The notes under the pieces: generated by a model
The model's database searches: none
The model's input: only the letters and a program-made list of their open reading frames with translations
What the model was told of the DNA's origin: nothing
Shown: positions 1-12,109 of the stretch, piece after piece
Layout: each line of letters begins with the position of its first letter
Numbering within the stretch: position 1 is the stretch's first letter
From: Gerris lacustris
Taxonomy: Eukaryota; Arthropoda; Insecta; Hemiptera; Gerridae
NCBI GenBank assembly: GCA_951217055.1
Contig: OX578280.1
Span: forward strand, 60,583,633 to 60,647,632
Length of the DNA: 64,000 bases
Reading direction: 5' to 3'
Made by a program: the position numbers and the translations under genes

Positions 1-1062
1 TCAATTTTAACTTATAAATTCAACTTTATTTGGTTAATTTGCAGCCTTTTTTACTCCCTTTTTGGGCTTTCTCCCCAAAAAGATTTCATTTAATTTTCAC
101 GTCAAGATTAAATTTACCAGATTTGATTGCTCTGGAACCTGTCCACTTACTAGTATGAGGTCTTTCCATTTGTTTGTTTTTCTGTCTCCCATGTTGTCTG
201 TCTGTCCGAACGTTGAAGAACAGAATTTTGGAGTTAAATTTAAATTTTAAATTAATTTTTTGAGTTATGGTTTCGTTGAGTTATGAGTTATGATCCTTGG
301 GGTATAATGTTTCTGAATGCGCATTTTTATTAACTACACGTTTTAAATTACTTATCCAAAAGTACTTATCCGATTTCAAGAAATTCCAAGGTTTGTTTAA
401 AGCAGTCACTTAATGATTTATCATCCCATATACGTTCCAACCTTCTACGCCCATTGGTTTCTCTTCCTCTCATACCAAAGCAAGAAATTTTATATAGTTT
501 GTTTAAGCCTCGTCCAGACTGCCGAAACGAACAGAGGAAAGGAGCCGAGCATTGGTCTCTGCGCGCATGCCCAGTCTAAAGTGCTCCTTCGCATCTCAGG
601 CAGGCAATAATTATCACAATACAGAACTATTTTCCACACTTGCCAAAATACATTTTACCCTCTATTTCCTATACATACTTTAATGGTTTTATGCTTTTAC
701 AACCTTTAATTGTTGAATTTATTTTATACTCACCCGTTTTTTAAAAAGGGTAAATTTTTATTTTATTTTTTACATGAATTAAAGTCACACTTTAGCAAAA
801 TTTAATGAGCACAGACGTTTAAAATTAATCTGGGGATGTCTACGGGCTACTTTCAACAAACCAGCCAAATATCATAAAAATCAGATCAGTACTTTTGAAG
901 ATGTAGGTGTAAATAAATGTATGTTTAAAAGAAACGAATGGGCGCACTAGGTTGAACTTAAAATGAGCGACAGACTGACTGACAGACATGGAACTAAAAA
1001 TGTTCTCTGATGAACGGATTTCTATCTCGAACGATCACAAAGCTTCTGTTACCTTCGGTAAA
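1..1062. repeat. Foldback fragment of dispersed family J
   Basis: Segments around 355-410 (TATCCAAAAGTACTTATCCG) and 841-905 are inverted relatives of each other, so the piece folds back on itself. The same family recurs at 4900-5830, 11284-11760, 19290-19690, 26384-26490 and 47800-48180. Features seen are CTGTCTGTCC-like tracts, a CCAAATTTCATAAAAATCAG stretch and a GAACGATCAC end. No coding capacity seen. Confidence 0.6.
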
Positions 1063-1167
<105 letters not shown>

Positions 1168-1439
1168 AAAATATATATAGAAATGCATAAAATAAAAGAA
1201 AGCCAAAGTAAATCGAAGGTTTCTGAGAAAGTAAGGCAACTGTTATAGCTTCTTCTCTGTTATATCTTCTTTACATCTTCAACCAAGAATATAATATTAA
1301 ATAAATAATAAAGTAAAATAAAAAACTTTAACTTATTCATCTCTTAAAAACAAGAAATTTTCAAGTGAAGTTATTCTTGTATTTTTGATTTGGAAAAATG
1401 TTTTTATTCTTAAAAATACTTAATATTCCAATATAAGGT

Positions 1440-2037
1440 CTGTGTGTAAAAGTCATAATATCACTTAGTTCTAATTACCTGTTAAGACAAGGGAACATTC
1501 ACAAATAGAATTAATTTTGGGGTGGATAACCAAGTAAATAACTGACATGGTGTTTTGGCATTTAATGCAATACGAAGGAAAGGATCGAATATTTTAGTCC
1601 ATTCAATGTAACGCCACTACCATATAAAACTGAGTCTTACATTGGTCACGCACACATCCGTCATATAATTTTAAAACTGCTCTGATGATTGATGATGGTT
1701 TCATAAAAGCTTAGCTGTTTTGATAAATAAACAAGTACTCGTATTATTTTACGTGGAGAGATAATTTCTTTACATTCATTAAGATTCACTTTATTGATCC
1801 TCTTAATACCAAAATTTTAATAATATGTTCAATAATAATTAAATGTAATCACAATTCCCTAAGCAACTAACAAATGGAAGACACTAGACAAAGTAATTAG
1901 GTACTCATATTTGAAGAAGTTTTGTACTAATTTACTTCGTTACCCACCTAACCTAAGGGTTGGGTTCATGATGGGCAATGTGTAGCAAAGATTTACTTGG
2001 TAACCCACCTTAAATTTCTTTACAACTTCAAGTAATT
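1440..2037. repeat. Degenerate MITE region, paralogue of 2038-2880
   Basis: Contains ATATCACTTAGTTCTAATTA at about 1457, an uninterrupted paralogue of the site that carries a 196-bp insertion at 2599-2794. Inverted motifs resembling TTTACTTGGTTATCCACC occur at 1521-1540 and, in opposite sense, at 1929-1947 and about 1989. Confidence 0.45.
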
Positions 2038-2081
2038 CCTTTGTCTAAATAACTATTAAGACAATATGATATCTAGTCCAA

Positions 2082-2529
2082 ACACTCTTTTGATCGAAGA
2101 CTGAACCGAACAAGCTAAACGACTTATGACTGATGATGGAAAATCCATTCGTTCGAATTATTGCTAAAGCTCGTTTATTCGAAATATTGAGAATGCTCGC
2201 TCTATTGGCCTCACATTGGTCATAATAATATATGGCAAGCGTCATTTGGGCAAAGTATAGATGGTTGAGTTAGCGCTTATGAAGGCGGTGGCGGAGGTTG
2301 AAGCTGGCGTTAAAGGCCAATTAGCTTGCGCCAAATGTGTGGATGGGGAGCTGGCACATGTGAACATGTGCCACATGGCCGACGCTACCTTCAATCTCCA
2401 CCAGCGTTTCCACAAGCGCAAACACAATTGTTGGCCTAGCGACGCTTGGCGTATCCTATGGCCATTGTGTGGGCCCATTTTAAGTCAAAAACATAATGTC
2501 ATTATTTCATTTCATTTAAAATTAAAGAC
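2082..2529. mobile_element. Family E interspersed element, copy 1
   Basis: Begins ACACTCTTTTGATCGAAGAC and ends in an AT-rich CATTTAAAATTAAAGAC. It is related over its length to copy 2 at about 3566-4030. Flanked by an 11-bp direct repeat with one mismatch (ATCTAGTCCAA at 2071-2081, ATCTAGTCTAA at 2530-2540), so it interrupts an older MITE. Superfamily unknown; a target duplication of 8-11 bp would fit a cut-and-paste DNA element. Confidence 0.6.
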
Positions 2530-2598
2530 ATCTAGTCTAAAGAACTTTGGGACAAAGGAACATTACACTTCTATCTATAAAGGTGATAATATCACTTA

Positions 2599-2794
2599 AG
2601 CTGGGTTCTCACAGCCTGTGACTTGGCGATCCTCTCGTGCCTTAAGGTTGTGTTTGTAGGCTTGTTATCTGTCGAATCCTTAACGGGAAAGGTCGAGCCA
2701 CCACAACCTTATCGTGCCTAGTATTTTCTCACGACCCGAAGTGTGTCCTACTTCGAATCAAGTTCGCCAAGTCACAGGCCGTGGAAACCCAGCT
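2599..2794. mobile_element. PIF/Harbinger-type MITE (196 bp)
   Basis: Ends are inverted repeats of about 32 bp with few mismatches, beginning AGCTGGGTTCTCACAGCC on the left and, read inward from the right, AGCTGGGTTTCCACGGCC. Flanked by TTA on both sides (2596-2598 and 2795-2797). The paralogous site near 1457 has a single TTA, which confirms the 3-bp duplication. TTA duplications are typical of PIF/Harbinger. Confidence 0.8.
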
Positions 2795-3565
2795 TTAGAC
2801 TAATTAATTATTAAAACACGGGAATATTCAAACATTAAATTAATTTTGGATAGGTAACAAAGTAAAGTAGTGTCATTGCTTCTCAGCATTTTAATATAGG
2901 TACTCGTAGAGATGCGATTTTTACTAATTTTTAAGATTGTTTAATTCTGTTTGTAAACTATTTAGGTCGAGTCAGGTAATTTATTTTCACCATTTACTTT
3001 TAGATACCTTGAACCTTAGATACTTGAGTTCAAGTGAATATAATTAAACACTCATAATCTTTATATAAAAACCACTTCATTTTGAAATTAGTTTTAAAAT
3101 AATCGCTATTTTTAGTCATTCTGCAAACTGGAATATATTTTTTTCACCTCTTTCTACTATGCAAACTAAAAATAATTAGAAATTATTTTTTCTTTAATTT
3201 ATGCACTAAGTGTTATGTTAGAACCTGTTAACAAGACAGAAATGTGTTTATAAATTTAATTAATTTTATTAAATAATTTGTTCTACGAATCCATTATGTT
3301 AGAGCGAATTGAGAAACTGCGATGAATTTATTTTTAATTTTTAAAATCAAGTTGTGTCTGTATAATTCAGTTGCCGCAATGTGAAGCCGGGCCCAAACAT
3401 TGGCCTTGAATGGGGAAACAACGAATCTAAACAAATATTATCTTGACGTGTCGTATAAAGACTGTTTGGTAAATTAGCTCTCAGAGATGGACAAAATCGG
3501 TCGTTCCAGCAAACGTCAATAACAAGACTGGGGTTTTTAACCGATCGATCTATTCTATCTTGTTT

Positions 3566-4030
3566 ATGAAACATAAACACTCTTTTGACTAAAGACCAAA
3601 TAAGCATGAAGAAATATAATAAGAAGACTAGACCGAACAAGCTAAACGACTTGACCGATGATGGAAAATCCATTGGTTCGAATGATTGCAAAAGCCTGTT
3701 TTTTTCGAGAAATTGAGAATTCTCGTTCTATTGGCCTCACATTGGCCATAATATTCGACAAGTGTCACTAGGCCAACGTGTGGATGTTTGAATTTGCACT
3801 TGTGAAGGCGGTGTTGGAGGTTGGAGATGGCATTGGCCAATTAGCATGCGGTCAATGTGTGGATGGGAAGCTGGCACTTGTGAACATGCGTCAGTTAGCC
3901 AACAGTTCACCACCAGTGCTTTCACTAGTGCCAACTTGACGCCAAGTGACGCTTGCCGCATCGTATGTTTAATGCGTGGGCCAGGTTTAAGTCGGAATAA
4001 TAATATAATATTTCTTTTCATTTAAAATAA
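3566..4030. mobile_element. Family E interspersed element, copy 2
   Basis: Parallels copy 1: the ACACTCTTTTGA start, the AACAAGCTAAACGACTT block, the TTGGCCTCACATTGGCCATA block and a GGATGGGAAGCTGGCAC block in the same order. ORFs reading through it on the minus strand are not conserved in frame between copies, so I treat it as non-coding. Confidence 0.6.
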
Positions 4031-4476
4031 ATGGCTGGTCTTAGCAAAATAAGACAAATCTTTTTTTGCTGCATTTTAAGTCCTGATCATCACATCATTA
4101 GGTTATTACAGGGCAAGTGATCAGGTCATTTTACTTATCTACTTAATGTGGTCATCAGTGTGAAACATTTCTCTCCTCTCTAGGATTCGAACTCGGCAGA
4201 TATGTCTGTGTTTAAACATGTTTTTAGGCGAGTTGCAAGTATGATAACCCCTAGATCTTCCAAAACTCACATACTGATACCAGTGGCGTACACAGGGGGG
4301 GGCCCAAGGGGCCCTGGCCCCCCCCGAAATGATTACATACCTTAGACCCGCCATACACTTAAAACCAAACAAACACAGTAATGACAGATGCATTGGAATT
4401 GGCTGTAAATATTTTCCAATAAAAGGAATTAATTAAGTATTCTCTTATGGTGTGTATACTCTTAATCACCCCAAAT

Positions 4477-4860
4477 AAGCTCGGCCCGGATTTTGCCGGT
4501 GGAATTAAATTAATTCAACACTATACCGGCCCGATTGTCGGCTGGGCCCGGATTTTGCCGATGGAATTAAATTTATTAAACACTATACCGGCCCGACTGT
4601 CGGCTGGGCCCGGATTTTGCCGATGGAATTGAATTTATTAAACACTATACCGGGCCGACTGTTGGCTGGGCCCGGATTTTGCCGATGGAATTAAATTCAT
4701 TCAACACTATACCGGCCCGATTGTCGGCTGGGCCCGGATTTTGACTGTGGAATTAAATTTATTAAACACTATAGCGGCCCGATTTTGGCTGGGCCGAGAT
4801 TTTTGCTGATGGAATTAGATTCATTGAATTAAATTAGGATGCATGAAATAAATCGGCTCA
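4477..4860. repeat. 62-bp tandem array inside the hAT element
   Basis: About six units, each containing GGGCCCGGATTTTGCCGATG, an AATTAAATTTATT stretch and CACTATACCGGCCCGA-TGTCGGCT. Divergence rises toward the right end. Confidence 0.9.
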
Positions 4861-4882
4861 TTTGCCGACTAGGCCTTGATTT

Positions 4883-5830
4883 TTGCCAGTGGAACTAAAA
4901 ACATTAAACGGACGATCTTACCAAAGGAAACGGAAGATATGTGACAGTTCTGAAGAACGAACAATTTTTATGTCTCCGATTTCAAAAATTCCTAGACAGA
5001 AATCTGTTCAACATAAGGATTCAGTTTGGGTCCCGTGTCCGCATGTCCTTCAATTTTTGCGAACCAACATATCTTAAAAGCTATTCGTCCAATTTTATTG
5101 AAATTTTGATGGTAGGTCATAATTAGCCAGGTTATAACATTGCTGATCCCGTATAAGTTTCAATCTTCTGCACCTATTTATTTCTCTTCCACATTCGCAC
5201 AGACATACATTTATTTACACCTATATCTTCAAAAGTACTCATCTGATTTTTATGACATTTTAATAGTTTGTTTAAAGTAGCCCGCAAATAACCCAAGAAT
5301 AATTTCAACCGTCTGCGCTCTTGAAATATTGCTATATTGATACTTTATTCATGTCAAATTTACTCAATTTTCCCTCCTTTTTTAAATTAGTCAAAATTGG
5401 TTTGATTTTTACATGATTTAAAGTATCAATTTACCAAAATTTAAACAGCGCAGACAGTTAAAATTAATCTGTGAGCTTCTATCAGATAAGTTTTATAAAA
5501 TCAGATGAATATTTTTGAAGATAAGGTGTAAATAAATGTATGTGTGTGCACATGTGGAAGAGAAAGAAATGGGACCAGAAGATTGGAACTTATATAGGAC
5601 CAACAATGGACTTCGTATATGCTAATTAACTGCCATCCGAATTTCATTAAAATCAAAAGAGTAGTTTTTAAGAATTGTTCGCAATGATTGAGCGAGAGAC
5701 AGACTAACAGCCAGAAACGGGATCAAAAATTTCTGATAACTGGAACAGATTTTTGTCTTGGAATTATTGGAATCGGAGAAATGACATAATCGTTCTTTAG
5801 AACGATCACATCACATAGTGAGGTGTTATC
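4883..5830. repeat. Family J inverted repeat inside the hAT element
   Basis: The left arm (about 4930-5400) and right arm (about 5430-5810) are reverse-complement relatives. GAAGAACGAAC, ATGTCTCCGATTTC and AGACAGAAATCTGTTC on the left are matched by inverted forms near 5800-5730 on the right. Centre at about 5410. Confidence 0.7.
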
Positions 5831-6174
5831 TCATAGAATTTTAATTTAATTAAATATGAGGTTTGAAATTGAAATTAGAGTGTTGAAAAGGGGGAGAAAT
5901 TACAATTATAATAAATTATGGGTTATGCTAAACCCGCATATAGATTAAATTAAGTTGGGCCCCTCCCGAAAAAAATTTCTGTGTACGCTACTGACTGATA
6001 CACATTTAGTTATAATTATTAGTACAAATACGGGTTTTTTTTTATCCGATCCCTTTCTTTGACTGCAGATGAACGGGGGCTTTATGCATGTACTTGATCA
6101 TGGGTCTAATATACACAGTCCAATCTCTCTCGGATGGGCATCTCCATATATTTCAGTGTTTGGACTATATGGGT

Positions 6175-6420
6175 TTAATCAGCTAGGGTTTCCGGTGAAA
6201 TCCGCGACACGAAGGATTTAAAGTCCGACGTTTCGCTTCCACTACTGGAAGCACCTTTAGCCTGTGGTTGTGGTGCATTGTGATGTTGACCCGAAGCAAA
6301 CACAAGATATACTGCTTTTACGAAGCCTACGCACCAAGTTATACGTGTATAGTTGCAGGCGAATTGTGAGTAAGTACGCTTTGTAGATCAGCCTCTAAGC
6401 GTGTGCACAGACAGAAGATA
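6175..6420. repeat. Fragment related to 58670-58830
   Basis: Shares GTGAAATCCGCG and AGTCCGACGTTTCGCTTCC with the copy at 58.7 kb, but here the palindromic right half is altered (CACTACTGGAAGCACC). Likely a TE fragment of unassigned class. Confidence 0.45.
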
Positions 6421-6889
6421 ACACAATTTGTTCTCAGATGAGAAATAAAAATGATAAAGAACCAATTTATTTTTACTTAAAACACAAAAAGCAGTCACTA
6501 GATACTTCAAGGATTAGATATCATATTAATCATCTTTGGTTTTTTCACTTATTTTTCCAAAATGTATTTATTAATATATTACTTCCCATGAATCATTAAT
6601 CGTTGGTTTCAAACTTCCAAATCTCACTTCACCCTGACTCAACTTTATTATAAAGTATTTTTGCTTTGAAAAGGAAAAAAAATACTTTTAAAAATAGATG
6701 TTTGATTAAGGAATTCGATGCTTATTATCAAACATTTTCTCTTTATTTTTTATTCTTCAGAATATGAAGTTTAAGAAGGGAGTGAGTTTAATGGTCTTTT
6801 ATTAGAATTTTTACTTGAAAATTACACGCAGAATATATAGAATTTGGTTACGTAAATAGTTGTAATATATTTTATCTACGATTGATACG

Positions 6890-7175
6890 AAATATAAACA
6901 TTTTATCTCTGTTTAGATGCGTAGAAAGTGAGTGATTCTTTTCGTAGTTGTATTCGTTACGCAGGTGCGTTTCATAATTCTTCACCTTATCACACGATTA
7001 GCGTGTTTGTTTACATTTAAAATCCAACACTCGTAGATAAAGTACGGTGCGCAACTCGTGCGAAAACTGCGTTTTGCTTTGCTCATGTGGTTTTACTACC
7101 CTCACTATCGCTCGGATGCAAACTCCACACTCGCATGCAAAATTCTACTTTCCGCACTAGACGCGTAATCTACTA
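6890..7175. repeat. Family G dispersed repeat, copy 1
   Basis: Matches 26770-27275: GATGCGTAGAAAGTG, TTCTTTTCGTAGTTGTATTC, AATTCTTCACCTTA, CGTAGATAAAGTACGG and ACTCCACACTCGCATGC. It retains an end, TTTCCGCACTAGACGCGTAA (inverted relative to the start of copy 2 at about 26717), suggesting terminal inverted repeats. Confidence 0.6.
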
Positions 7176-8102
7176 TTATTTTAACTCATGGAAATTATAA
7201 TGAGCAACCAAAATATATTATTTTAGTATCGATGTGTTTATGTACTCAAAGTGAACATTCCTTCTAATATATTTAATCTGGTTTGATTGAATCATAGAAT
7301 TGGGGAGGGGGGGGGGTGATTTTAAGAACCACTGAAATTTTGATTTCGGGAGATAGAAATTCTCCATAATTCTGGTATTCAAGTATCCGGGATTGGAAAA
7401 ACTACTTTGAACGTATCTGCCGCAGATGCAAAAAAGCTGGTACAACAAATATGGTGCAAGAAAATTCTTAAGGATCCTAGAATTTTTTATCTCTCAACAA
7501 TATAAAATCTTACAACAAATAATACAGGTAACGTTAGGAATCACATGGGGGGAGGGGGAGTTGTATTGATTTTGTTACGATACAATTCTTGGATTTGTTA
7601 TCCTAAAATTCTTAAGATACAGAGAGACTATTCCTATATCTTCTGTAAAAAAATATTGTAATATTTAGAGTTGTTTTAAATATTTCTAATTGTTAAATAG
7701 GTATTAGTTTTAAAACACGTTTTTATGGCTCTACTTAAAGATAATAAAAGCAGCACGTGGCTGTATAATTTGTATAATAGTTAAGATTTCATTAAGGTCC
7801 CTATCCTTGGTCCTTATCCAAGATAGTGTTTAGTTACCTTTCTAATTCTAGTTGAATATTGATGGACCCTTTTAGACGGTAATGGCTAGTTAAGGAAGCT
7901 CTAAAAACGTTATCTTAGCATTTGTATATAGGTTGATATCCATCCTTTAGGTTTTAAAAATAATGAAAATGCCAACTGTTCAGTAAAATAATGTTGAATT
8001 TATTATCAGAGCAACACACTTTCTAGAATTATTTAATTAATTAAATCCATACTAGGAGTTAGAAAATTGAATATACATATAAATATATTATATTATAAAA
8101 AT

Positions 8103-8595
8103 CGGTCCGAGACAACTCAGACAAACTTTCTCATATATAAGAGTTCATAATTACTTAGCACAGTGTTTTCCATTTATTAGTTTTCGAGTTTTCTTAGGTA
8201 CATTTAATTATTATTGCACATTTTATCAAAATTTATCATACAAATAACTTCTCCTCTGCGGGAAATTGAACTCGCCCTCTCCGTCCGCGTTTTAAGCTAT
8301 CTCAGGATCTAGGTTTTTCCCGGGAAAACAGCTTATATTGTTGAAATTGGTAATTAAATGCACTACATTTCAGAAATTTTTTAATTTAAATTGTCAGAAC
8401 CGTTTTTTCGAAATAATTTTTATTTTACACCTTCAGCCAACTTACATATTCAATTTTACCTTTTTTCAGAGTTTTTGGGGGTAGCGGCCCCAAATTTGGA
8501 GATAAATACATTTCTCGATTTCGCCACGGAGTATGATTTTTCTGAACATATATGCCAAATTTCACTCAGTAGTTTAGATTCCATGCGCCTGTTTC
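8103..8595 (-). mobile_element. Helentron-like family C copy (truncated)
   Basis: On + it starts CGGTCCGAGACAACTCAG, includes the AACTTTCTCATAT subterminal repeat, a tRNA-like segment (GAAATTGAACTCGCCC and upstream) and the TTTTCTGAACATATATGCC core. The terminal ACTTTCTC/GAGAAAGT end is missing. Orientation is minus, judged by the more complete copies. Confidence 0.65.
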
Positions 8596-9023
8596 TTTTC
8601 TTTCAATTATACCTGGAGAGAAGATGTTTTGGTAGGTCATGCAAGTGCTTGCGGTAGTCACGCACACCCTGGACCTTCCTTGAAGTGGGCAAAGATTAAC
8701 CTAATATATTTCTGAAGATTTAATGTTATTTTAGAAAATTAATGTTAAGCCTAATGTGAACCTGCTTAAAGGGTTGTACTAACTACTAACTATAAGGTAT
8801 ATAAAACTTTATTTAATTTATAAAAACAATTTCTAACAACTGTTACTCAAATTTGTAACTGTTGAAAACACTTTATTCGTCTATCACTGGATTAATATTC
8901 TCCTTACAACGCTTAACACCCTACATATAACACTTTTCTATAACAAATTACCCGGAACTTTGTAAATATTCTATATGAATCAAATTATGAAATCATTATT
9001 CTCACAGCTGAGTAAATACTTGA

Positions 9024-9104
9024 CTATCAGCTGATACAAACACTATTCTATCAGCTGACACAAACACTATTATATCAGCTGATACAAACACTATTATATC
9101 CACT
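9024..9104. repeat. 24-bp tandem repeat, about 3 copies
   Basis: Units of the form TATCAGCTGATACAAACACT followed by ATTA or ATTC. Each unit holds the palindrome ATCAGCTGAT or a one-base variant. Confidence 0.85.
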
Positions 9105-9452
9105 GCTCAGAGCGCCTATATCAAATGCTAAAACACTATTCTATCGGATTACAATTACACTATTCTGTTAACATGTAGCAACACCCTTTTATGTACTATG
9201 ATTTACATTGTATTAGCTCTAGTTTCTAACCTGGATAACACCTGAATTATTATACGTATATTATAATATAGCCTAAAGGCTCAGTTAAATAGGAGCTCAC
9301 GGAACGACAGCGACCGTTGTCCATCGCAGACTTGGGTCGTCAAATATAATGTGGGCAAGTCATGACGAACCAGTGTAATAACTAATAACAGTTTCACCCA
9401 AGTGCGTACTGCGTTATGTTTCCTATTTTCTTAAACTCGTGTTTTATTCAAA

Positions 9453-9602
9453 ATGTCCAGTAGTTCCTCCAACGAAGGAGAATTGCTTCTCCTGTTCGCA
9501 TTGAGGAAAGAAAGCCGAAAAAGATTTTGGGTGAAAGAAATAAATAAGAAAAAGATAAGTTCAGTGAGTTGCATCGTCTGTGCTGTTAAAAAAATGCACT
9601 AA
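9453..9602 (+). pseudogene. PIF/Harbinger transposase N-terminus, frameshifted
   Basis: A 49-codon frame reads MSSSSSNEGELLLLFALRKE, then SRKRFWVKEINKKKISSV before stopping. An acidic start, a leucine run, a basic patch, then FWV-x-x-IN-KK is the usual opening of the nuclease (HARBI1-like) protein of PIF/Harbinger elements. After the lysine run the correct reading shifts to the next frame (DKFSELHRLCC, then a stop), matching the expected F-x-E-F-H-x-L stretch. A frameshift and a stop therefore kill it, and the catalytic domain is not found nearby. The same superfamily is represented by TTA-flanked MITEs elsewhere in the window. Confidence 0.65.
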
Positions 9603-10255
9603 CACACGCGATCAATCAATTTATCTATCTGCTTCATCGGTAATTTTTCTGGTTCCAGTCTGTCGCAAACTTTGTGAAATATACAACAGCTCATCCGTCC
9701 GTCCACTGCGAACTACATTAGTCCACCGTGCTACAGGCCGCCTTCTGTTAAACCAGGATGATGAAATATTACAGAGTAAAGACAAGAGAACAGTCGGCTT
9801 CCTGTTTGACCGATCCTATAGCCTTTAGAACACTCCCAACATTTTATCGGCAGACTAGCAGGGCTATGTACTGGATTCATCCACGACTAAACAGTTTGGC
9901 TATAATTATGTATACGTACACTGTACTCCAAAGTCGGTTTATACTGGGTGGGACTGGCTGTAAGGGAGTTTGGGAGTTTTCCCGGTTGGCCGGTCTGGTT
10001 AAAGCCTAAAATGGGCCGGTCCCTTGGCCAATTCAAGGCTTGAGGACCGGTCTGATGGAGAAACTCCCGAGCCGAAATTTCTTCCCAGTCCGACCCTGGG
10101 TTTATAGATACCCTCTATTCCATAATTCTTCTAACCTTTAAATCTCGATCCACGTGAGATGTTGATCAACCAACTGTTTAGTCGGTGAATGCGCGGACTC
10201 AAACCGTAACCTCTATCGATAGTTGACTTACTTGACTTATTTCCTATCATTCCGC

Positions 10256-10431
10256 GTTGGAGCATAGATCCTTTACTAAGTTACGCCACTTTCTTCCGTG
10301 TTGGAGCATAGATCCTTTACTAAGTTACGTCACTTTCTTCCGTGTTGGAGCATAGATCCTTTACTAAGTTACGTCACTTTCTTCCGTGTTAGAGCATAGA
10401 TCCTTTAACAACTTACGCCACTTTCTGCGGT
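10256..10431. repeat. 44-bp tandem repeat, 4 copies
   Basis: Unit beginning GTTGGAGCATAGATCCTTTA and ending TCACTTTCTTCCGT, starting at 10256, 10300, 10344 and 10388. The last copy is the most diverged. Confidence 0.95.
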
Positions 10432-11283
10432 ACTGATTAATCGTCTTTACATCTTGCCACTTTTCCCCTCTGCACCTTGTTGAAGTACAATCGTCCGTCT
10501 CCACGTCATTCTTGGTCTCTCATGTTTCTTGATCCTTGCAGGATGAAGAACATGAGGCCTTCGCTTAATGAATCTTCTTGCTTCCTTAGTACCCCATTGC
10601 CTTGTATGTCTAATACAAGAAAGTTGTTATGTTCACTCCCATAAACTCGCATAACATTTCCCAAAGCTATCAAATTGACGATAAGTTAGTGTTCGGTGGC
10701 TCAATGTAACTACAGGGTAACGCTTAAACTAATCATTCTTATTTAGTTAATTTAGACTAACGCATTTAATTTGCACCATTGAGACTAAAACCTTGTATTC
10801 TATCCGTATAAATTAACCCTTTTTATTTTTAGCATCGCATTTTGTTGAAGACTCTTAAACACTTTCTTCAGTATTATATAATTAAACTGTTAGATATTAG
10901 TGCATGAAGTTTAATTTTGTCGAGACTTAAATTTAAACTAAAAGGCGTTTTTTTTCTTGCAGAAGATTCGGTACTATTATTATTGTCTTCATTGTTAGGA
11001 CGGACAGGACTGCTATTTATTAAGGAATGTTTTTATTTGGGCCGTATAACGTCAAGCTTAAAATTCCATCGTAACCTTCTTGGTTTTTATTAAGAATACT
11101 TCTTTCTGTGCTTAGAGTTTTTAACAAGGGATAAAATATATTTTCCTTTATGTGCAATGAAGGAGAGAGAATTCCATTTTATGTCTTAATAATGTTGGCC
11201 TCCGCTCAGAGTTTAACTTAAAATAGTCTGCCAATGAGAGTGGCGTATAGCTTCCTCAAGTCCTATATCGTAAAATTTAATGA

Positions 11284-11760
11284 TTTTATCCTTTTACAAC
11301 CTATTATTGTTAAATTTAGTTTTTTAAATTTGTCAAAATTGCTTTTATTTTTTACATGAATTAAAGTACCTATCTATTTAGCAAAATTTTAAGGGCGCAG
11401 ATGTTTGAATTATTCGGGGCTCCTTTCGACAAACCATCCAAATTTCATAAAAATCAGATGAGTACTTTTGACGATATAGCTGTAAATAAATGTATCTTTG
11501 TGTGGGTATGATAGAGAAACAAATATGCGCTGAAGGTCGAAACTTATGTGGGACCAACCACAATGACCTACCATCTAAATTGCATTAATATCGGATGAGT
11601 AGTTTTTAATATATGTTGGTTCCCAAATTCTCAATAAATAAGTGATAGACCGACAGACATACTCGGAACCACAAATGTTCCCTAATGGGAATGTTCCTGA
11701 AACGGATTTCTATCTTAGAATTTTTGAAATCGGAGACATAAAAAAATGTTATAGTGGATG
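11284..11760 (-). repeat. Family J copy
   Basis: Inverted relative of 19290-19690. Contains ACATGAATTAAAGTACC, CAAATTTCATAAAAATCAGA, AGACCGACAGACATAC and GAAATCGGAGACAT. Lies about 350 bp upstream of LGR1 exon A. Confidence 0.6.
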
Positions 11761-12109
11761 TTAATATTTATTGTTTTCTTCTGCTTCTACATTTTGACTA
11801 AAAACATTTCTGAAGGTATGAGTTAATTAATATATATTTTATTTCAATTAATTTTTTTGAACTCTTTGGACAATCAATCTAATATAACTAATCAAATAAA
11901 TATAACGTTAGAAAATAGATACATCTTTACATCCTTTTTATACCCTATAATCTCTTTTTTAAAAAACTGGCATACAAGGAAGATTATGTTCTATTCTTAT
12001 TGTAAAAATCCAATTCTTGTTGTATCATGTGCTAATTTGATTGTTCAAAACAATTTTTTAAGAATTGTTGACAGATAAATTATTATATTTTCTTTTACTT
12101 TTGTTGCAG

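Larger units (their letters stand above)
4281..5993. mobile_element. Non-autonomous hAT element (1713 bp)
   Basis: Left end CAGTGGCGTACACAG; right end, read inward, CAGTAGCGTACACAG. The flanking 8 bp are identical on both sides: ACTGATAC at 4273-4280 and 5994-6001. CAGNGGCG termini with 8-bp duplications identify the hAT superfamily. No transposase frame; the interior is a 62-bp tandem array and a large inverted repeat. Confidence 0.9.

Noticed and set aside
3347..3691. 114-codon minus-strand ORF as a gene
   Set aside because: It runs into family E copy 2 and the frame is not preserved in copy 1.
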